40,614 nt of DNA from a virus, in IMG/VR virus record IMGVR_UViG_3300027597_000015, positions 1-40,614 of that record. One strand, written 5' to 3'. A program made the position numbers and the translations under genes. The notes under the pieces were generated by a model. That model was not told where the DNA came from and made no database searches. It saw nothing but the letters and a program-made list of their open reading frames with translations. Below are positions 33,883 to 40,444 of the stretch, piece by piece; the first letter of the stretch is position 1, and each line of letters begins with the position of its first letter.

Positions 33883-34716
33883 ATGTCATATTTCAGAGAA
33901 CTTCCAAATTTCGAATATATTGCGAATTTTCCTAATCAGTCATTTAATGACGATTATGTCGTAGCAAAAAATATATTCAAAAGAGCAAAATTACGTAGTG
34001 ATATTGCAAATGCCGTAACTGCTTTTAACTATTATCAAATTATTGATAACGAAAGACCAGACCAAGTTGCTGCAAAAGTTTATGATAACGCAGAACTCGA
34101 TTGGGTGATTTTAACCACCAACAATATCACAAATATCAATCAAGATTGGCCGTTAGATAATAATAGTTTTTATAAGTATCTTATTGATAAGTATGGAAGT
34201 GATGAAGAACTTGGAAAAACACATCACTGGGAAACTGTTGAGTTTAAAGATGAATATGGACGTGTTGTAGTTCCTGGTGGTTATCAAGTTGACCCAGCAA
34301 AAGCACTATCAGTCACCACTTCTGAAGGTCAAAACGATTATATTTTAAGTGAGTTTCCAAATGAAAATACAAATTATAGTATTACAATCAACTTAAATCA
34401 ATATCTTCCTGTTTATAATGGTGAAACAGAAACCGCACAAGCAATCATAAAAGATATTGATCTTAACTCGTCTACATTAAAAGTTGCTGGAAGACAAAAT
34501 AAAATTGATATTAGTGTCACAAATATTTTAGATAATTGGCCTACTAGTTGGGGAGGAAATACTACAATCAAGGGAAGATCTCAAAATACTAAAATTCAAG
34601 TTCTTGATATTGCATTTGAGAATGATATAATCCTTAATCCATTATTATATGAAATTGTAGGAGAAGAAGTAAATGGTGAAATTGTCCCTGTGTTTAAATT
34701 TAGACAACAAATCTAA
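33883..34716 (+). CDS. gp53: Baseplate wedge subunit gp53, 277 aa
   Basis: The gp53 family core (PF11246) is clear in residues about 1-105: MSYFRELPNFEYIANFPNQS, NIFKRAKLRSDIANAVTAFN, ERPDQVAAKVYDNAELDWVI, then LTTNNITNINQDWPLDNNSF. The rest is a beta-rich extension (YSITINLNQYLPVYNG, ILDNWPTSWGGNTTIKGR) not found in the 196-aa T4 protein. gp53 locks the wedge arms to the hub in the baseplate. It follows the gp48-like gene by 1 nt. Confidence 0.88.
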   Translation: MSYFRELPNFEYIANFPNQSFNDDYVVAKNIFKRAKLRSDIANAVTAFNYYQIIDNERPDQVAAKVYDNAELDWVILTTNNITNINQDWPLDNNSFYKYLIDKYGSDEELGKTHHWETVEFKDEYGRVVVPGGYQVDPAKALSVTTSEGQNDYILSEFPNENTNYSITINLNQYLPVYNGETETAQAIIKDIDLNSSTLKVAGRQNKIDISVTNILDNWPTSWGGNTTIKGRSQNTKIQVLDIAFENDIILNPLLYEIVGEEVNGEIVPVFKFRQQI

Positions 34717-34719
34717 ATA
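34712..34719 (+). promoter_or_regulatory. Late-type promoter (TCTAAATA) overlapping the gp53 stop
   Basis: The plus strand reads ATCTAAATAAAA, 14 nt upstream of the next ATG and containing the gp53 stop codon. The TAAATA core and preceding TC match the form seen at 9501-9508. Part of this match is forced by the stop codon. Confidence 0.4.
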
Positions 34720-34732
34720 AAATAAAAACCAT

Positions 34733-35029
34733 ATGTCTACCCCAACTCCTATAAGTGGTGTAAAAATAAAAATATCAACCGACGTTCAAGCAACTTCTAT
34801 CACTGACACAAATTCGTCCAAAGTATCAACTTCATCAATTAAAGAAGTAAGTAATTATGAATATGAAGTTTTGGAAAATGAAAAGAAAAGAAAAATATTA
34901 ATCCTAAAACCAGAATACTTATCAGTCTTTGTAAGTGATATGAAAAATATTATGAAATATGCGGAATCTTCACAATACGTAGATCAAAATACTAAACGTG
35001 GTTATAATCCAAAAATAACTGGGGTGTGA
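34733..35029 (+). CDS. Unknown small late protein, 98 aa
   Basis: ATG at 34733, TGA at 35029. The protein (MSTPTPISGVKIKISTDVQA...) has a Ser/Thr-rich N-terminal half and a helical C-terminal half (EYEVLENEKKRKILILKPEY, LSVFVSDMKNIMKYAESSQY, VDQNTKRGYNPKITGV). No family was recognised. It is the last gene of the plus-strand unit and faces gp32; the hairpin between them has its T-run only in the minus direction. Confidence 0.7.
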   Translation: MSTPTPISGVKIKISTDVQATSITDTNSSKVSTSSIKEVSNYEYEVLENEKKRKILILKPEYLSVFVSDMKNIMKYAESSQYVDQNTKRGYNPKITGV

Positions 35030-35040
35030 ACCCTACAGAC

Positions 35041-35071
35041 AAAAAAATACCCCCGATTTTTTTCGGGGGTA
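35041..35071 (-). terminator. Terminator of the gp32 unit (between converging genes)
   Basis: A 9-bp GC-rich stem TACCCCCGA/TCGGGGGTA (35048-35056 and 35063-35071) has a T-rich loop. In the minus direction it is followed by seven T residues (35047-35041), so it terminates gp32 transcription. In the plus direction the hairpin is followed by AAAATGG without a T-run, so it is a weaker stop for the 98-aa gene. Confidence 0.9.
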
Positions 35072-35098
35072 AAATGGATTTAAAAGTCGATTTTGAAA

Positions 35099-36001
35099 TC
35101 AGGACTCTGCCAACTTTTGGAAGTATGAAAGTGCATCATCCTCGTCTTCGTCATCATCACTAGAAGCAGAAGAACGAACTGAAACAGATTCCTTCACAGA
35201 ACGTGAAACTTCAACTTCTTCCTCTTCATCAATCGTTTCAGGGTCTTGGAACTTGGGAGTTCCCTTGAGACCAAGTGTATAATCAAGACGTTTCTTCAAA
35301 TCTTCATAAGACTTGAATTCACTTGGAGCAACAAAATCATTCAAGTTATTGAGTGATTTGTAGATTGCTTCCAGTTCATCATCGTCATCAAGAAGAGCAG
35401 AAGGTGATGCAAATTCAGATTTATCATAGTTCCAATAACCATCTTTCTTCACCAACTTCAGTTTGAAGTTAGCACCCTTCCAGAAATCAAAAGGATTGAT
35501 TGGTTCTTCATCATCAAACTCTGGTTGCATAGAAGCCATAATCTTATCAAAGATTTTCTTACCAAACTTATAAAGGAACACTCGTCCTTCATTCGCAGGG
35601 TTCGCAGGATCTTTTACAACATAGATGTTTGCGAAATACGAAAGCTTACGCTTGCGATCACGAACAATATTTTGATTATCTTTACTACCAGTATTCCAAA
35701 GTTCTCTGTTTGCTTCACATACAGGACAGTTTTGTCCCAAAGTTGTGAGACAGTTATCAATCAACCAACCACCAGTTCCTTGAAATGCGTGAGACCAGAC
35801 CTGAGCCCAAGGTAGATCACAACCTTCGGGAGCAGGAAGAAAACGGATTACAGCAGAACCAGTTCCACCTTTATCCATTACAGGTTTCCAAAAACGATCA
35901 TCATCTTTGGAACCACCGTCGTTGAGTTTTTCAACTTGTTTGATGAGTTTCTCGGTCAAAGAACCCAGTTTTGATTGCTTCTTCAAATCAGCAAATGACA
36001 T
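35099..36001 (-). CDS. gp32: Single-stranded DNA-binding protein gp32, 300 aa
   Basis: gp32 coats single-stranded DNA at replication forks and in recombination and repair. The N-terminal basic domain (MSFADLKKQSKLGSLTEKLI) is needed for cooperative binding in T4. The core has the Zn site with H71 (WSHAFQ), C84 (IDNC), C92 and C95 (NCPVC), the same order as H64, C77, C87, C90 of T4. FLPAPEGCDLPWAQVWSHAF is a conserved block. The C-terminus is acidic (SDDDEDEDDALSYFQKLAES), the part that contacts other replication proteins. It has its own sigma70 promoter and a periodic leader that looks like an autogenous operator. Confidence 0.95.
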   Translation of the reverse strand: MSFADLKKQSKLGSLTEKLIKQVEKLNDGGSKDDDRFWKPVMDKGGTGSAVIRFLPAPEGCDLPWAQVWSHAFQGTGGWLIDNCLTTLGQNCPVCEANRELWNTGSKDNQNIVRDRKRKLSYFANIYVVKDPANPANEGRVFLYKFGKKIFDKIMASMQPEFDDEEPINPFDFWKGANFKLKLVKKDGYWNYDKSEFASPSALLDDDDELEAIYKSLNNLNDFVAPSEFKSYEDLKKRLDYTLGLKGTPKFQDPETIDEEEEVEVSRSVKESVSVRSSASSDDDEDEDDALSYFQKLAES

Positions 36002-36003
36002 TT

Positions 36004-36053
36004 GTATTCTCCGTATTTTTTGTATTGAGAGTATTGGATGTATTATCCGTATT
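36004..36053 (-). promoter_or_regulatory. 9-nt periodic AATAC leader of gp32 mRNA (probable translational operator)
   Basis: In the minus strand six AATAC boxes lie at an exact 9-nt spacing (36053-36049, 36044-36040, 36035-36031, 36026-36022, 36017-36013, 36008-36004), covering the whole gap from the probable transcription start to the ATG at 36001. The ribosome site GGAG lies between boxes 5 and 6, 7 nt from the ATG. The leader is A-rich and has little chance to fold. T4 gp32 represses its own translation by cooperative binding to an unstructured leader, so this is probably the same kind of operator with one box per bound monomer. Confidence 0.75.
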
Positions 36054-36054
36054 A

Positions 36055-36083
36055 ATTATAGCAGATATAAGGTCAGTCGTCAA
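36055..36083 (-). promoter_or_regulatory. Consensus sigma70 promoter of gp32
   Basis: The minus strand reads TTGACG (36083-36078), a 17-nt spacer, and TATAAT (36060-36055) preceded by TGC, so it is both a near-perfect -35/-10 and an extended -10 promoter. The -35 box lies inside the last codons of the DUF1825-like gene. Start of transcription is expected near 36048. Confidence 0.85.
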
Positions 36084-36405
36084 GGGTCTTTTCGAGGTTT
36101 TCAATCGACTCTTCCATCTTCGCAAAGAATGTATTGATATTGTCTCCTGGTTCTAATCCAAATAATAAAGCAGAATCAAGAATTCGATTCTTCATTTCTA
36201 TTGCTTCTGGATCATTAGATAGGGATAATCTAAAAATAAAGACTTTTTGTTTTTCTAAAAAATTCTTCATTGTTTCTAGAAGGTCCTTTTTTTTATCCGA
36301 ATCGGAAAAAGGAATTTCAAATAATTCACTAAAAAGTTTGTGTTGAAGTTCATCAAGTTCAAACAAAGATTCTCTGACCTGTTCTGAATCAAAAAATCCA
36401 CTCAT
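36073..36405 (-). CDS. DUF1825-like protein, 110 aa
   Basis: The start (MSGFFDSEQVRESLFELDEL) and the middle (KKKDLLETMKNFLEKQKVFI, FRLSLSNDPEA) follow the DUF1825 pattern (GFFDSE-x-V, K-x-x-x-E-x-M-x-x-x-x-x-K-x-F-x-x-R-x-x-L-S-x-D), a small helical family of cyanobacteria whose role is unknown. The C-terminus is acidic (MEESIENLEKTLDD). The start overlaps the gp59 stop (ATGA), so it is coupled to gp59. Its place between gp59 and gp32 is where T4 has gp33 and dsbA. The family match is made from memory of the pattern. Confidence 0.75.
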   Translation of the reverse strand: MSGFFDSEQVRESLFELDELQHKLFSELFEIPFSDSDKKKDLLETMKNFLEKQKVFIFRLSLSNDPEAIEMKNRILDSALLFGLEPGDNINTFFAKMEESIENLEKTLDD

Positions 36406-36992
36406 AAAACAATCTCCTTGACAATTTGTTTATACTTTGCTACATCAATATTTAGAAAAGGTTGATACTTGCGAATTCTCAGACTGACGGTTTCCCACAC
36501 TGGGTCTGTTAGTTTCTTATCAAACTTTTTCACATAACCCAATATCATATCCAATATAACCATTGTCTCCAAACTGATTGCTTTTTGAAAATACTTTTTG
36601 AGAATTTCTGGATGTTGATTGTTTTTTATCTCAAATAATTCCACAAAACTATCTTTGTTTATAAAGATTTCTGCTTCTGTTTTGAATAAGTAAAAAAGAC
36701 TTTGAGATTTTTTCAACCAATTTGTATAAACTTGTTCTCCATTCTCAATGATTTCACCAATCCATAAAGATTGAGTGTCATTACATTCTGCAAAGTTTGC
36801 TACAAAATATGCTTTGATTTCATCATCATTTTTCTGTCTAGAAGTTCGTTCAAAGAAATACCTATCCTTCCTCTTATGAAAAGAATCCAGAGATGCTCTG
36901 GACTTTCCACAATATTTAAAGTAATCGTAATTTTCTTTTGTAAAATGATTTTTGAATGCTAAGTAAGTTTTATATACATCAAAAGGAGTCAC
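36402..36992 (-). CDS. gp59: Helicase loader gp59, 196 aa
   Basis: The start is GTG at 36992, overlapping the gp33 stop (GTGA); an ATG start would lose the conserved opening. The first block (TPFDVYKTYLAFKNHFTKEN, YDYFKYCGKSRASLDSFHKR, KDRYFFERTSRQ) is the gp59 signature. T4 gp59 has 217 residues. It binds fork DNA and gp32 and loads the gp41 helicase. The remainder is helical, with an LWIGEIIENGEQVYTNWLKK segment. It is grouped with gp32, its binding partner, and gp33. Confidence 0.9.
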   Translation of the reverse strand: MTPFDVYKTYLAFKNHFTKENYDYFKYCGKSRASLDSFHKRKDRYFFERTSRQKNDDEIKAYFVANFAECNDTQSLWIGEIIENGEQVYTNWLKKSQSLFYLFKTEAEIFINKDSFVELFEIKNNQHPEILKKYFQKAISLETMVILDMILGYVKKFDKKLTDPVWETVSLRIRKYQPFLNIDVAKYKQIVKEIVL

Positions 36993-37243
36993 AATGGCAA
37001 TTTAGCACGAGTAGTTTTTTTCAAAAAATTCAATTCCATAGCATCATTTTTAAGTTTCTCTTTCAATGGTTTAGAAACTAATTTAGATATAGTATCAATT
37101 TCAATGCTATTTTCTTCACAATATGTGACGATTGCATCAATATAATTGATTTTGGATTCTTTAACAATATTCTCTATATCCTGAGCGAACTTTTGAGGAC
37201 ATAGAAACTTGTTATTTAATTCTTCCTTGAGTTTATCATTCAT
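36989..37243 (-). CDS. gp33: Late transcription coactivator gp33, 84 aa
   Basis: I choose the ATG at 37243, which overlaps the exonuclease stop by 8 nt; an upstream in-frame start at 37366 would lie deep inside the exonuclease gene. The protein aligns with T4 gp33 (112 aa) in its central part: FAQDIENIVKESKINYIDAI, VTYCEENSIEIDTISKLVSK, PLKEKLKNDAMELNFL, with the same E-E/CEENSI block as in T4. In T4 gp33 bridges RNA polymerase beta-flap and the sliding clamp for transcription at TATAAATA promoters, the class seen in this window. The T4 C-terminal clamp-binding tail is replaced here by TTRAKLPL. Confidence 0.82.
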   Translation of the reverse strand: MNDKLKEELNNKFLCPQKFAQDIENIVKESKINYIDAIVTYCEENSIEIDTISKLVSKPLKEKLKNDAMELNFLKKTTRAKLPL

Positions 37244-37976
37244 ACTGCTGAAGTTTATCTCTAACAAATTCTCTAATATATTCGGTGAGTAACTTAATGT
37301 ACTTTCCTTTATCATACTCTTCATAAATTTCGCATTCTCCATTTTCACAAGCCATAATGATGACAAATTTCTTTACCATTATACCAGTCATTTCATATAA
37401 CATGCAAGCATAAGCAGCACATTGAACGAAATAATGCTCAATCCAATCTCTTGGTTTTGGTTTCTTAGAAGTTTTAAAGTCAATGACTGCTAATTCACCA
37501 TTGTATTCGGCAATACAATCAACAGTTCCCGCAATACCTAAAACTTTGCTATACAAAGAATTTTCAAGTGCGTGAATATTATTTATCTTATTCAAATAAG
37601 GTTTCGCAATTCCAAATAACATTTGCGAAATTGGAAGAACCTCAGAATTAAACTCTTCATTCTTCAAATACATTTCAGCAAGTGTATGCATATCAGTCCC
37701 ACGACTGGTTGCTTGCTTTGTGATTTTATTTGCTTGTTCTTCTCCTACTTTTTTTCTCCAATCAGCAAAGAACTGACGGTTCTTATGACTGGTTACAGAA
37801 GTAATGGAGACCAATTTAATTAACTGGTCTTCATTTGGAACCTTATAATAACGAACTCCATCAATGGTCTCCCTCTCCAATTGAGGGAGATTCAAATTCA
37901 CATAATTAAATCTTTCTATTTTCTTTTGCTTTGAACCATATAATTCATTATATTTTTCAATTAAAGGATTTGACAT
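37236..37976 (-). CDS. PD-(D/E)XK exonuclease (MGME1/Cas4-like), 246 aa
   Basis: The ATG at 37976 overlaps the phoH stop (TGATG), which I prefer over an upstream in-frame GTG at 37979. The nuclease core is visible: RGTDMHTLAE (H97), GIAGTVDCIA (D153), LAVIDFKTS (D166, K168) and the motif IV QCAAY (Q185, Y189). It is similar in layout to mitochondrial MGME1 and RecB/Cas4-type single-strand exonucleases, and a protein of this kind is common in T4-like cyanophages. It probably acts in phage recombination or in degrading host DNA; which substrate it prefers cannot be told. It stands between phoH and gp33. Confidence 0.85.
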   Translation of the reverse strand: MSNPLIEKYNELYGSKQKKIERFNYVNLNLPQLERETIDGVRYYKVPNEDQLIKLVSITSVTSHKNRQFFADWRKKVGEEQANKITKQATSRGTDMHTLAEMYLKNEEFNSEVLPISQMLFGIAKPYLNKINNIHALENSLYSKVLGIAGTVDCIAEYNGELAVIDFKTSKKPKPRDWIEHYFVQCAAYACMLYEMTGIMVKKFVIIMACENGECEIYEEYDKGKYIKLLTEYIREFVRDKLQQYE

Positions 37977-38734
37977 CACAACCCGAGTTCAAGTTTTGCA
38001 GTAATATATTCTTTCACAAGACCAGAACGAACAATGTCATCAACACCAAATTCGACCAGTTCGAATGAATCCATTTTTCTCAAAATATTCATAAAGTCAA
38101 CAATGCCATTTCTCTCATTTGCTTTTACTAAATCAGATTGAGTTGCATCACCACAAAAACAAATTCTACTATTTTCACCAACACGAGTGATAATAGAATC
38201 CAATTCGTGAAAATTAAGATTCTGCATCTCATCAATAATGATAATTGAATTATCAAGTGTTGTACCACGAATAAAAGATGTACTCCAGAACTTTACAGTT
38301 TCCTGAGATTTGAGATTACCATAAAGCATCTCAAAATCAGCATCACTTGGCATCTGGAACATATACTTTACCATATTCTTATAAGGAATTTGATAAAGAG
38401 CAGACTTATCATCGTGGTCTCCTGGGAGAAAACCAATTTCACGAGTTGCTACAAGAGAACGAACCACATAGATTTGTTCGTATGGTGTTGTCTCATCAAA
38501 TACATCTTTGAGTGCGTTGTACAGAGTGATAAATGTCTTGCCTGTACCAGCAGCACCATAAGCAACTAAATGCTTACCTTCCTCATATGCCTTAAAAAGT
38601 TTCCTTTGATTTTCTGTAAGAGGTTCAATATCAACCAAATAGTCAGCACTAATTGGTTTTCTTTTTTTCATTTGCCTAGTCGTCAAACCAACTCCAATTG
38701 GGTGGTTGTCATTGCTCCTTCTTTTTCTTGCCAT
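37976..38734 (-). CDS. phoH: PhoH-like ATPase, 252 aa
   Basis: Walker A GAAGTGKT (residues 60-67), Walker B IIIIDEMQN (164-172) and a sensor-like ICFCGDATQSDL are in the order of the PhoH family (PF02562), and QIYVVRSLVATREIGFLPGD is a conserved block. The N-terminus is basic (MARKRRSNDN). PhoH is almost universal in marine T4-like phages; its exact biochemical role in phage is unsettled, although bacterial PhoH2 proteins are helicase/RNase fusions and many phoH genes respond to phosphate. No PIN nuclease domain is present here. It starts 2 nt after the 80-aa gene. Confidence 0.93.
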   Translation of the reverse strand: MARKRRSNDNHPIGVGLTTRQMKKRKPISADYLVDIEPLTENQRKLFKAYEEGKHLVAYGAAGTGKTFITLYNALKDVFDETTPYEQIYVVRSLVATREIGFLPGDHDDKSALYQIPYKNMVKYMFQMPSDADFEMLYGNLKSQETVKFWSTSFIRGTTLDNSIIIIDEMQNLNFHELDSIITRVGENSRICFCGDATQSDLVKANERNGIVDFMNILRKMDSFELVEFGVDDIVRSGLVKEYITAKLELGL

Positions 38735-38736
38735 AG

Positions 38737-38979
38737 TTAAATAGGTTTTACATTTGCACCTGGGACTTTTGAAACCTTGTGTAGGACATCATTCCATCCA
38801 GGGTTTCTTCTGATATGTTTACTTAATAAATCCCCAACCTCTCCTGGTGAGGCACAACCCTTAGACCAATCTCTATGCCATTCTGGATTGTCTTTATACC
38901 ATTGAGTAATGTCATGAACACTCATTTCAATTACTTTTGTTTCACCAGTTTCTTTGTGAATAATTGGATATATTGCCAA
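38737..38979 (-). CDS. Small FmdB-like conserved phage protein, 80 aa
   Basis: The start is TTG at 38979: a strong ribosome site GGAGG lies 8 nt upstream, and the ATG that contains it is followed at once by a stop. The protein (MAIYPIIHKETGETKVIEMS, VHDITQWYKDNPEWHRDW) resembles the zinc-ribbon FmdB type without its Cys pairs; the end (NPGWNDVLHKVSKVPGANVK) matches the D-V-L-x-K tail of small cyanophage proteins of this type. Role unknown. A TCTAAATA box lies 28 nt upstream of the start codon, so it may head the phoH-exonuclease-gp33-gp59 unit. Confidence 0.75.
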   Translation of the reverse strand: MAIYPIIHKETGETKVIEMSVHDITQWYKDNPEWHRDWSKGCASPGEVGDLLSKHIRRNPGWNDVLHKVSKVPGANVKPI

Positions 38980-39006
38980 AAGTTATACCTCCATTTTATA
39001 TAAAAT

Positions 39007-39014
39007 TATTTAGA
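39007..39014 (-). promoter_or_regulatory. Late-like box (TCTAAATA) before the phoH unit
   Basis: The minus strand reads GATCTAAATAATT just after the thyX stop codon. It matches the late promoter form at 9501-9508. A TATATA sequence follows and could serve as a sigma70 -10, but no good -35 lies at 17 nt, so the class of this promoter is open. Confidence 0.45.
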
Positions 39015-39770
39015 TCAGGGACTCAAACGTGCCTTATGAAGACGCTTCTCCTCATAATAACTAAAAATCTCAGGAACCCATTCTTTAATGATAGGGACCA
39101 TTGCTTCACAAAGTGCCTGAATTTCTACTTGTGCATCCAACTTTGCACGAAGATCGAGAAAGTGTAGTGCAGCACGAAGAGAGAATGAGACTACAAAGTT
39201 CTGACGAATATTTTGAGGAAGATAATCGCGGAGATGTTCTTCTGCCATACCACGAGTATTGTAACCCTCTGCATACCTCTCAGATGCCGACAGACAAAAC
39301 TTTAACTGCCTTTCGTAATCTTCCCTAGTCCATTCATACTTATGCCCTTTACGGTCAAGGTAGAGACCTTCTGGACGCACATAATAAACCTTTTCTGGTT
39401 TCAGTTCACCCTTGGCAACCTTAAGTACACGACGACCAGTATAACGTTGAGATTGAACATCAAAAGACACACCAACACGATGAGTTCGTGCCTGAACCAT
39501 TACATTATGAACAAATCCAACGCAATCCAAAGTAATCGCAGGATGCTCCAATGGACCCCAGTGCCCACGTTCATTTGCAAGTAGTTGCTCAATAACCCAT
39601 TTACCACATTCCTTTTCATTTGGTGGAAGTTTGGTATGAATGGGATCTTCGGAATAGTCATTCTTACCTCCTTGCCATACAAGAGTTTGTGGAAGTTGTG
39701 TTTGATTAAGCATCACAACTTTCATTTCTTTATCCAATTCAAGAAGATCTTTTGCTTTAATTGGTTTCAT
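39015..39770 (-). CDS. thyX: Flavin-dependent thymidylate synthase ThyX, 251 aa
   Basis: ThyX makes dTMP from dUMP using FAD, NADPH and methylene-tetrahydrofolate, which supplies thymine for replication of the AT-rich phage DNA. The motif RTHRVGVSFDVQSQRY (residues 95-110) is the THR-X8-S-x-R-Y form of the ThyX signature. GHWGPLEHPAIT (70-81) is the other conserved block near the active site, and NIRQNFVVSFSLRAALHFLD the substrate-side helix. The length is typical. The gene overlaps the upstream 54-aa gene by 4 nt. Confidence 0.95.
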   Translation of the reverse strand: MKPIKAKDLLELDKEMKVVMLNQTQLPQTLVWQGGKNDYSEDPIHTKLPPNEKECGKWVIEQLLANERGHWGPLEHPAITLDCVGFVHNVMVQARTHRVGVSFDVQSQRYTGRRVLKVAKGELKPEKVYYVRPEGLYLDRKGHKYEWTREDYERQLKFCLSASERYAEGYNTRGMAEEHLRDYLPQNIRQNFVVSFSLRAALHFLDLRAKLDAQVEIQALCEAMVPIIKEWVPEIFSYYEEKRLHKARLSP

Positions 39771-39934
39771 TTCTTTCCAAATCCTTTTGATGTAAGTTTT
39801 TCTAATTCAACAAGTTCATTTTCCACAACTCTCAATTGTGATCTCATTTCTTTTAGTTGTTTGTCTGAATACAAATGTTCTTGTTTGATTAATCTTTTAA
39901 GTAGTTTAACTAATTGCCTCGATCTACTAGTCAT
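39767..39934 (-). CDS. Small coiled-coil protein before thyX, 55 aa
   Basis: The ATG at 39934 overlaps the stop of the upstream 51-aa gene by 8 nt. The protein begins MTSRSRQLVKLLKRLIKQEH and is basic, with a heptad pattern through LKEMRSQLRVVENELVELEK, ending SKGFGKK, so a coiled coil is likely. It overlaps the thyX start by 4 nt (ATGA). No family was recognised; a similar short gene before thyX is something I recall from cyanophages, not something I can verify here. Confidence 0.7.
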   Translation of the reverse strand: MTSRSRQLVKLLKRLIKQEHLYSDKQLKEMRSQLRVVENELVELEKLTSKGFGKK

Positions 39935-40082
39935 CATATTCCTCAAATATTTCATCGTAATCAATAATTTTTTGATTACTTTTTGCTTTATGTGCTTGAA
40001 CGTCTGTGTAGATTTCTGCCTTCAAAGAATCCAAAAGCAGTTCCATATTCCTTATAATCAGTTTAACTTTTTCTCTATCCAT
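39927..40082 (-). CDS. Small acidic helical protein, 51 aa
   Basis: ATG at 40082, TAG at 39929-39927. The protein begins MDREKVKLIIRNMELLLDSL and ends QKIIDYDEIFEEYDD, with a single amphipathic helix and a very acidic tail. It is the first gene after the promoter at 40104-40132 and overlaps the next gene by 8 nt. The promoter is of host type, so expression is probably early. No family was recognised. Confidence 0.65.
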   Translation of the reverse strand: MDREKVKLIIRNMELLLDSLKAEIYTDVQAHKAKSNQKIIDYDEIFEEYDD

Positions 40083-40103
40083 ATAATAAAGTTATCTTCA
40101 GTT

Positions 40104-40132
40104 ATTCTACACAAAAAAAGGGGAGAAGTCAA
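40104..40132 (-). promoter_or_regulatory. Sigma70 promoter embedded in a terminator
   Basis: The minus strand reads TTGACT (40132-40127), a 17-nt spacer and TAGAAT (40109-40104). The -35 box is the loop (plus one base of the stem) of the terminator at 40113-40142, and the spacer contains its T-run. It should drive the 51-aa, 55-aa and thyX genes. Confidence 0.75.
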
Positions 40133-40142
40133 TTCTCCCCTT
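40113..40142 (-). terminator. Strong rho-independent terminator
   Basis: On the minus strand a 10-bp stem AAGGGGAGAA/TTCTCCCCTT (40142-40133, minus direction, and 40127-40118) with a 5-nt loop is followed by seven T residues (40119-40113). It closes the unit that ends with the 40145-40444 gene and is overlapped by the promoter of the next unit. Confidence 0.92.
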
Positions 40143-40144
40143 AA

Positions 40145-40444
40145 TTATTTTCTTTTTTTTGTTTCTTTTGGGACATATCCATAAACTTTTGGACTTACTT
40201 TTCCATCAGTCCATTTAATTTCTTTAATTGTACCCTTTCCATATTCATCATAATAAGTATCAAACACTTCCACCTTGCTGCCTGCTTGCACTATATCATA
40301 TTTTTCTTTATCTTTTAGAAGATACGTCACAAGATAAGAATTTATAGGAAGACTCTTATCTTGTGCTAATGTTCTATCACAATCTTTATGTATAATATTC
40401 AATATTTTTCTCCAGTTTTCAACCTCTATTTCCCCAAACAACAT
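40145..40444 (-). CDS. Conserved phage protein of unknown role, about 99 aa
   Basis: The ATG at 40444 overlaps the end of the upstream gene by 26 nt; an in-frame ATG at 40495 would give 116 residues but lies deeper in the upstream gene, so the shorter form is preferred with modest confidence. The C-terminal part is a compact beta-rich domain (LPINSYLVTYLLKDKEKYDI, VQAGSKVEVFDTYYDEYGKG, TIKEIKWTDGKVSPKVYGYV) ending in a basic tail (PKETKKRK). A helix with W-R-K-I-L-N precedes it. No named family was recognised. It is followed by the terminator at 40113-40142. Confidence 0.65.
   Translation of the reverse strand: MLFGEIEVENWRKILNIIHKDCDRTLAQDKSLPINSYLVTYLLKDKEKYDIVQAGSKVEVFDTYYDEYGKGTIKEIKWTDGKVSPKVYGYVPKETKKRK

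Noticed and set aside
37244-37366. Longer N-terminus for gp33 (start at 37366)
   Set aside because: It would overlap the exonuclease gene by 131 nt and adds residues unlike any gp33; the ATG at 37243 gives the usual short overlap.
39585-40184. 199-codon open frame on the plus strand
   Set aside because: It runs opposite to thyX, two small coupled genes and a clear terminator, is very rich in Phe, Leu and Ser, and shows no domain; the minus-strand genes have clear family support.
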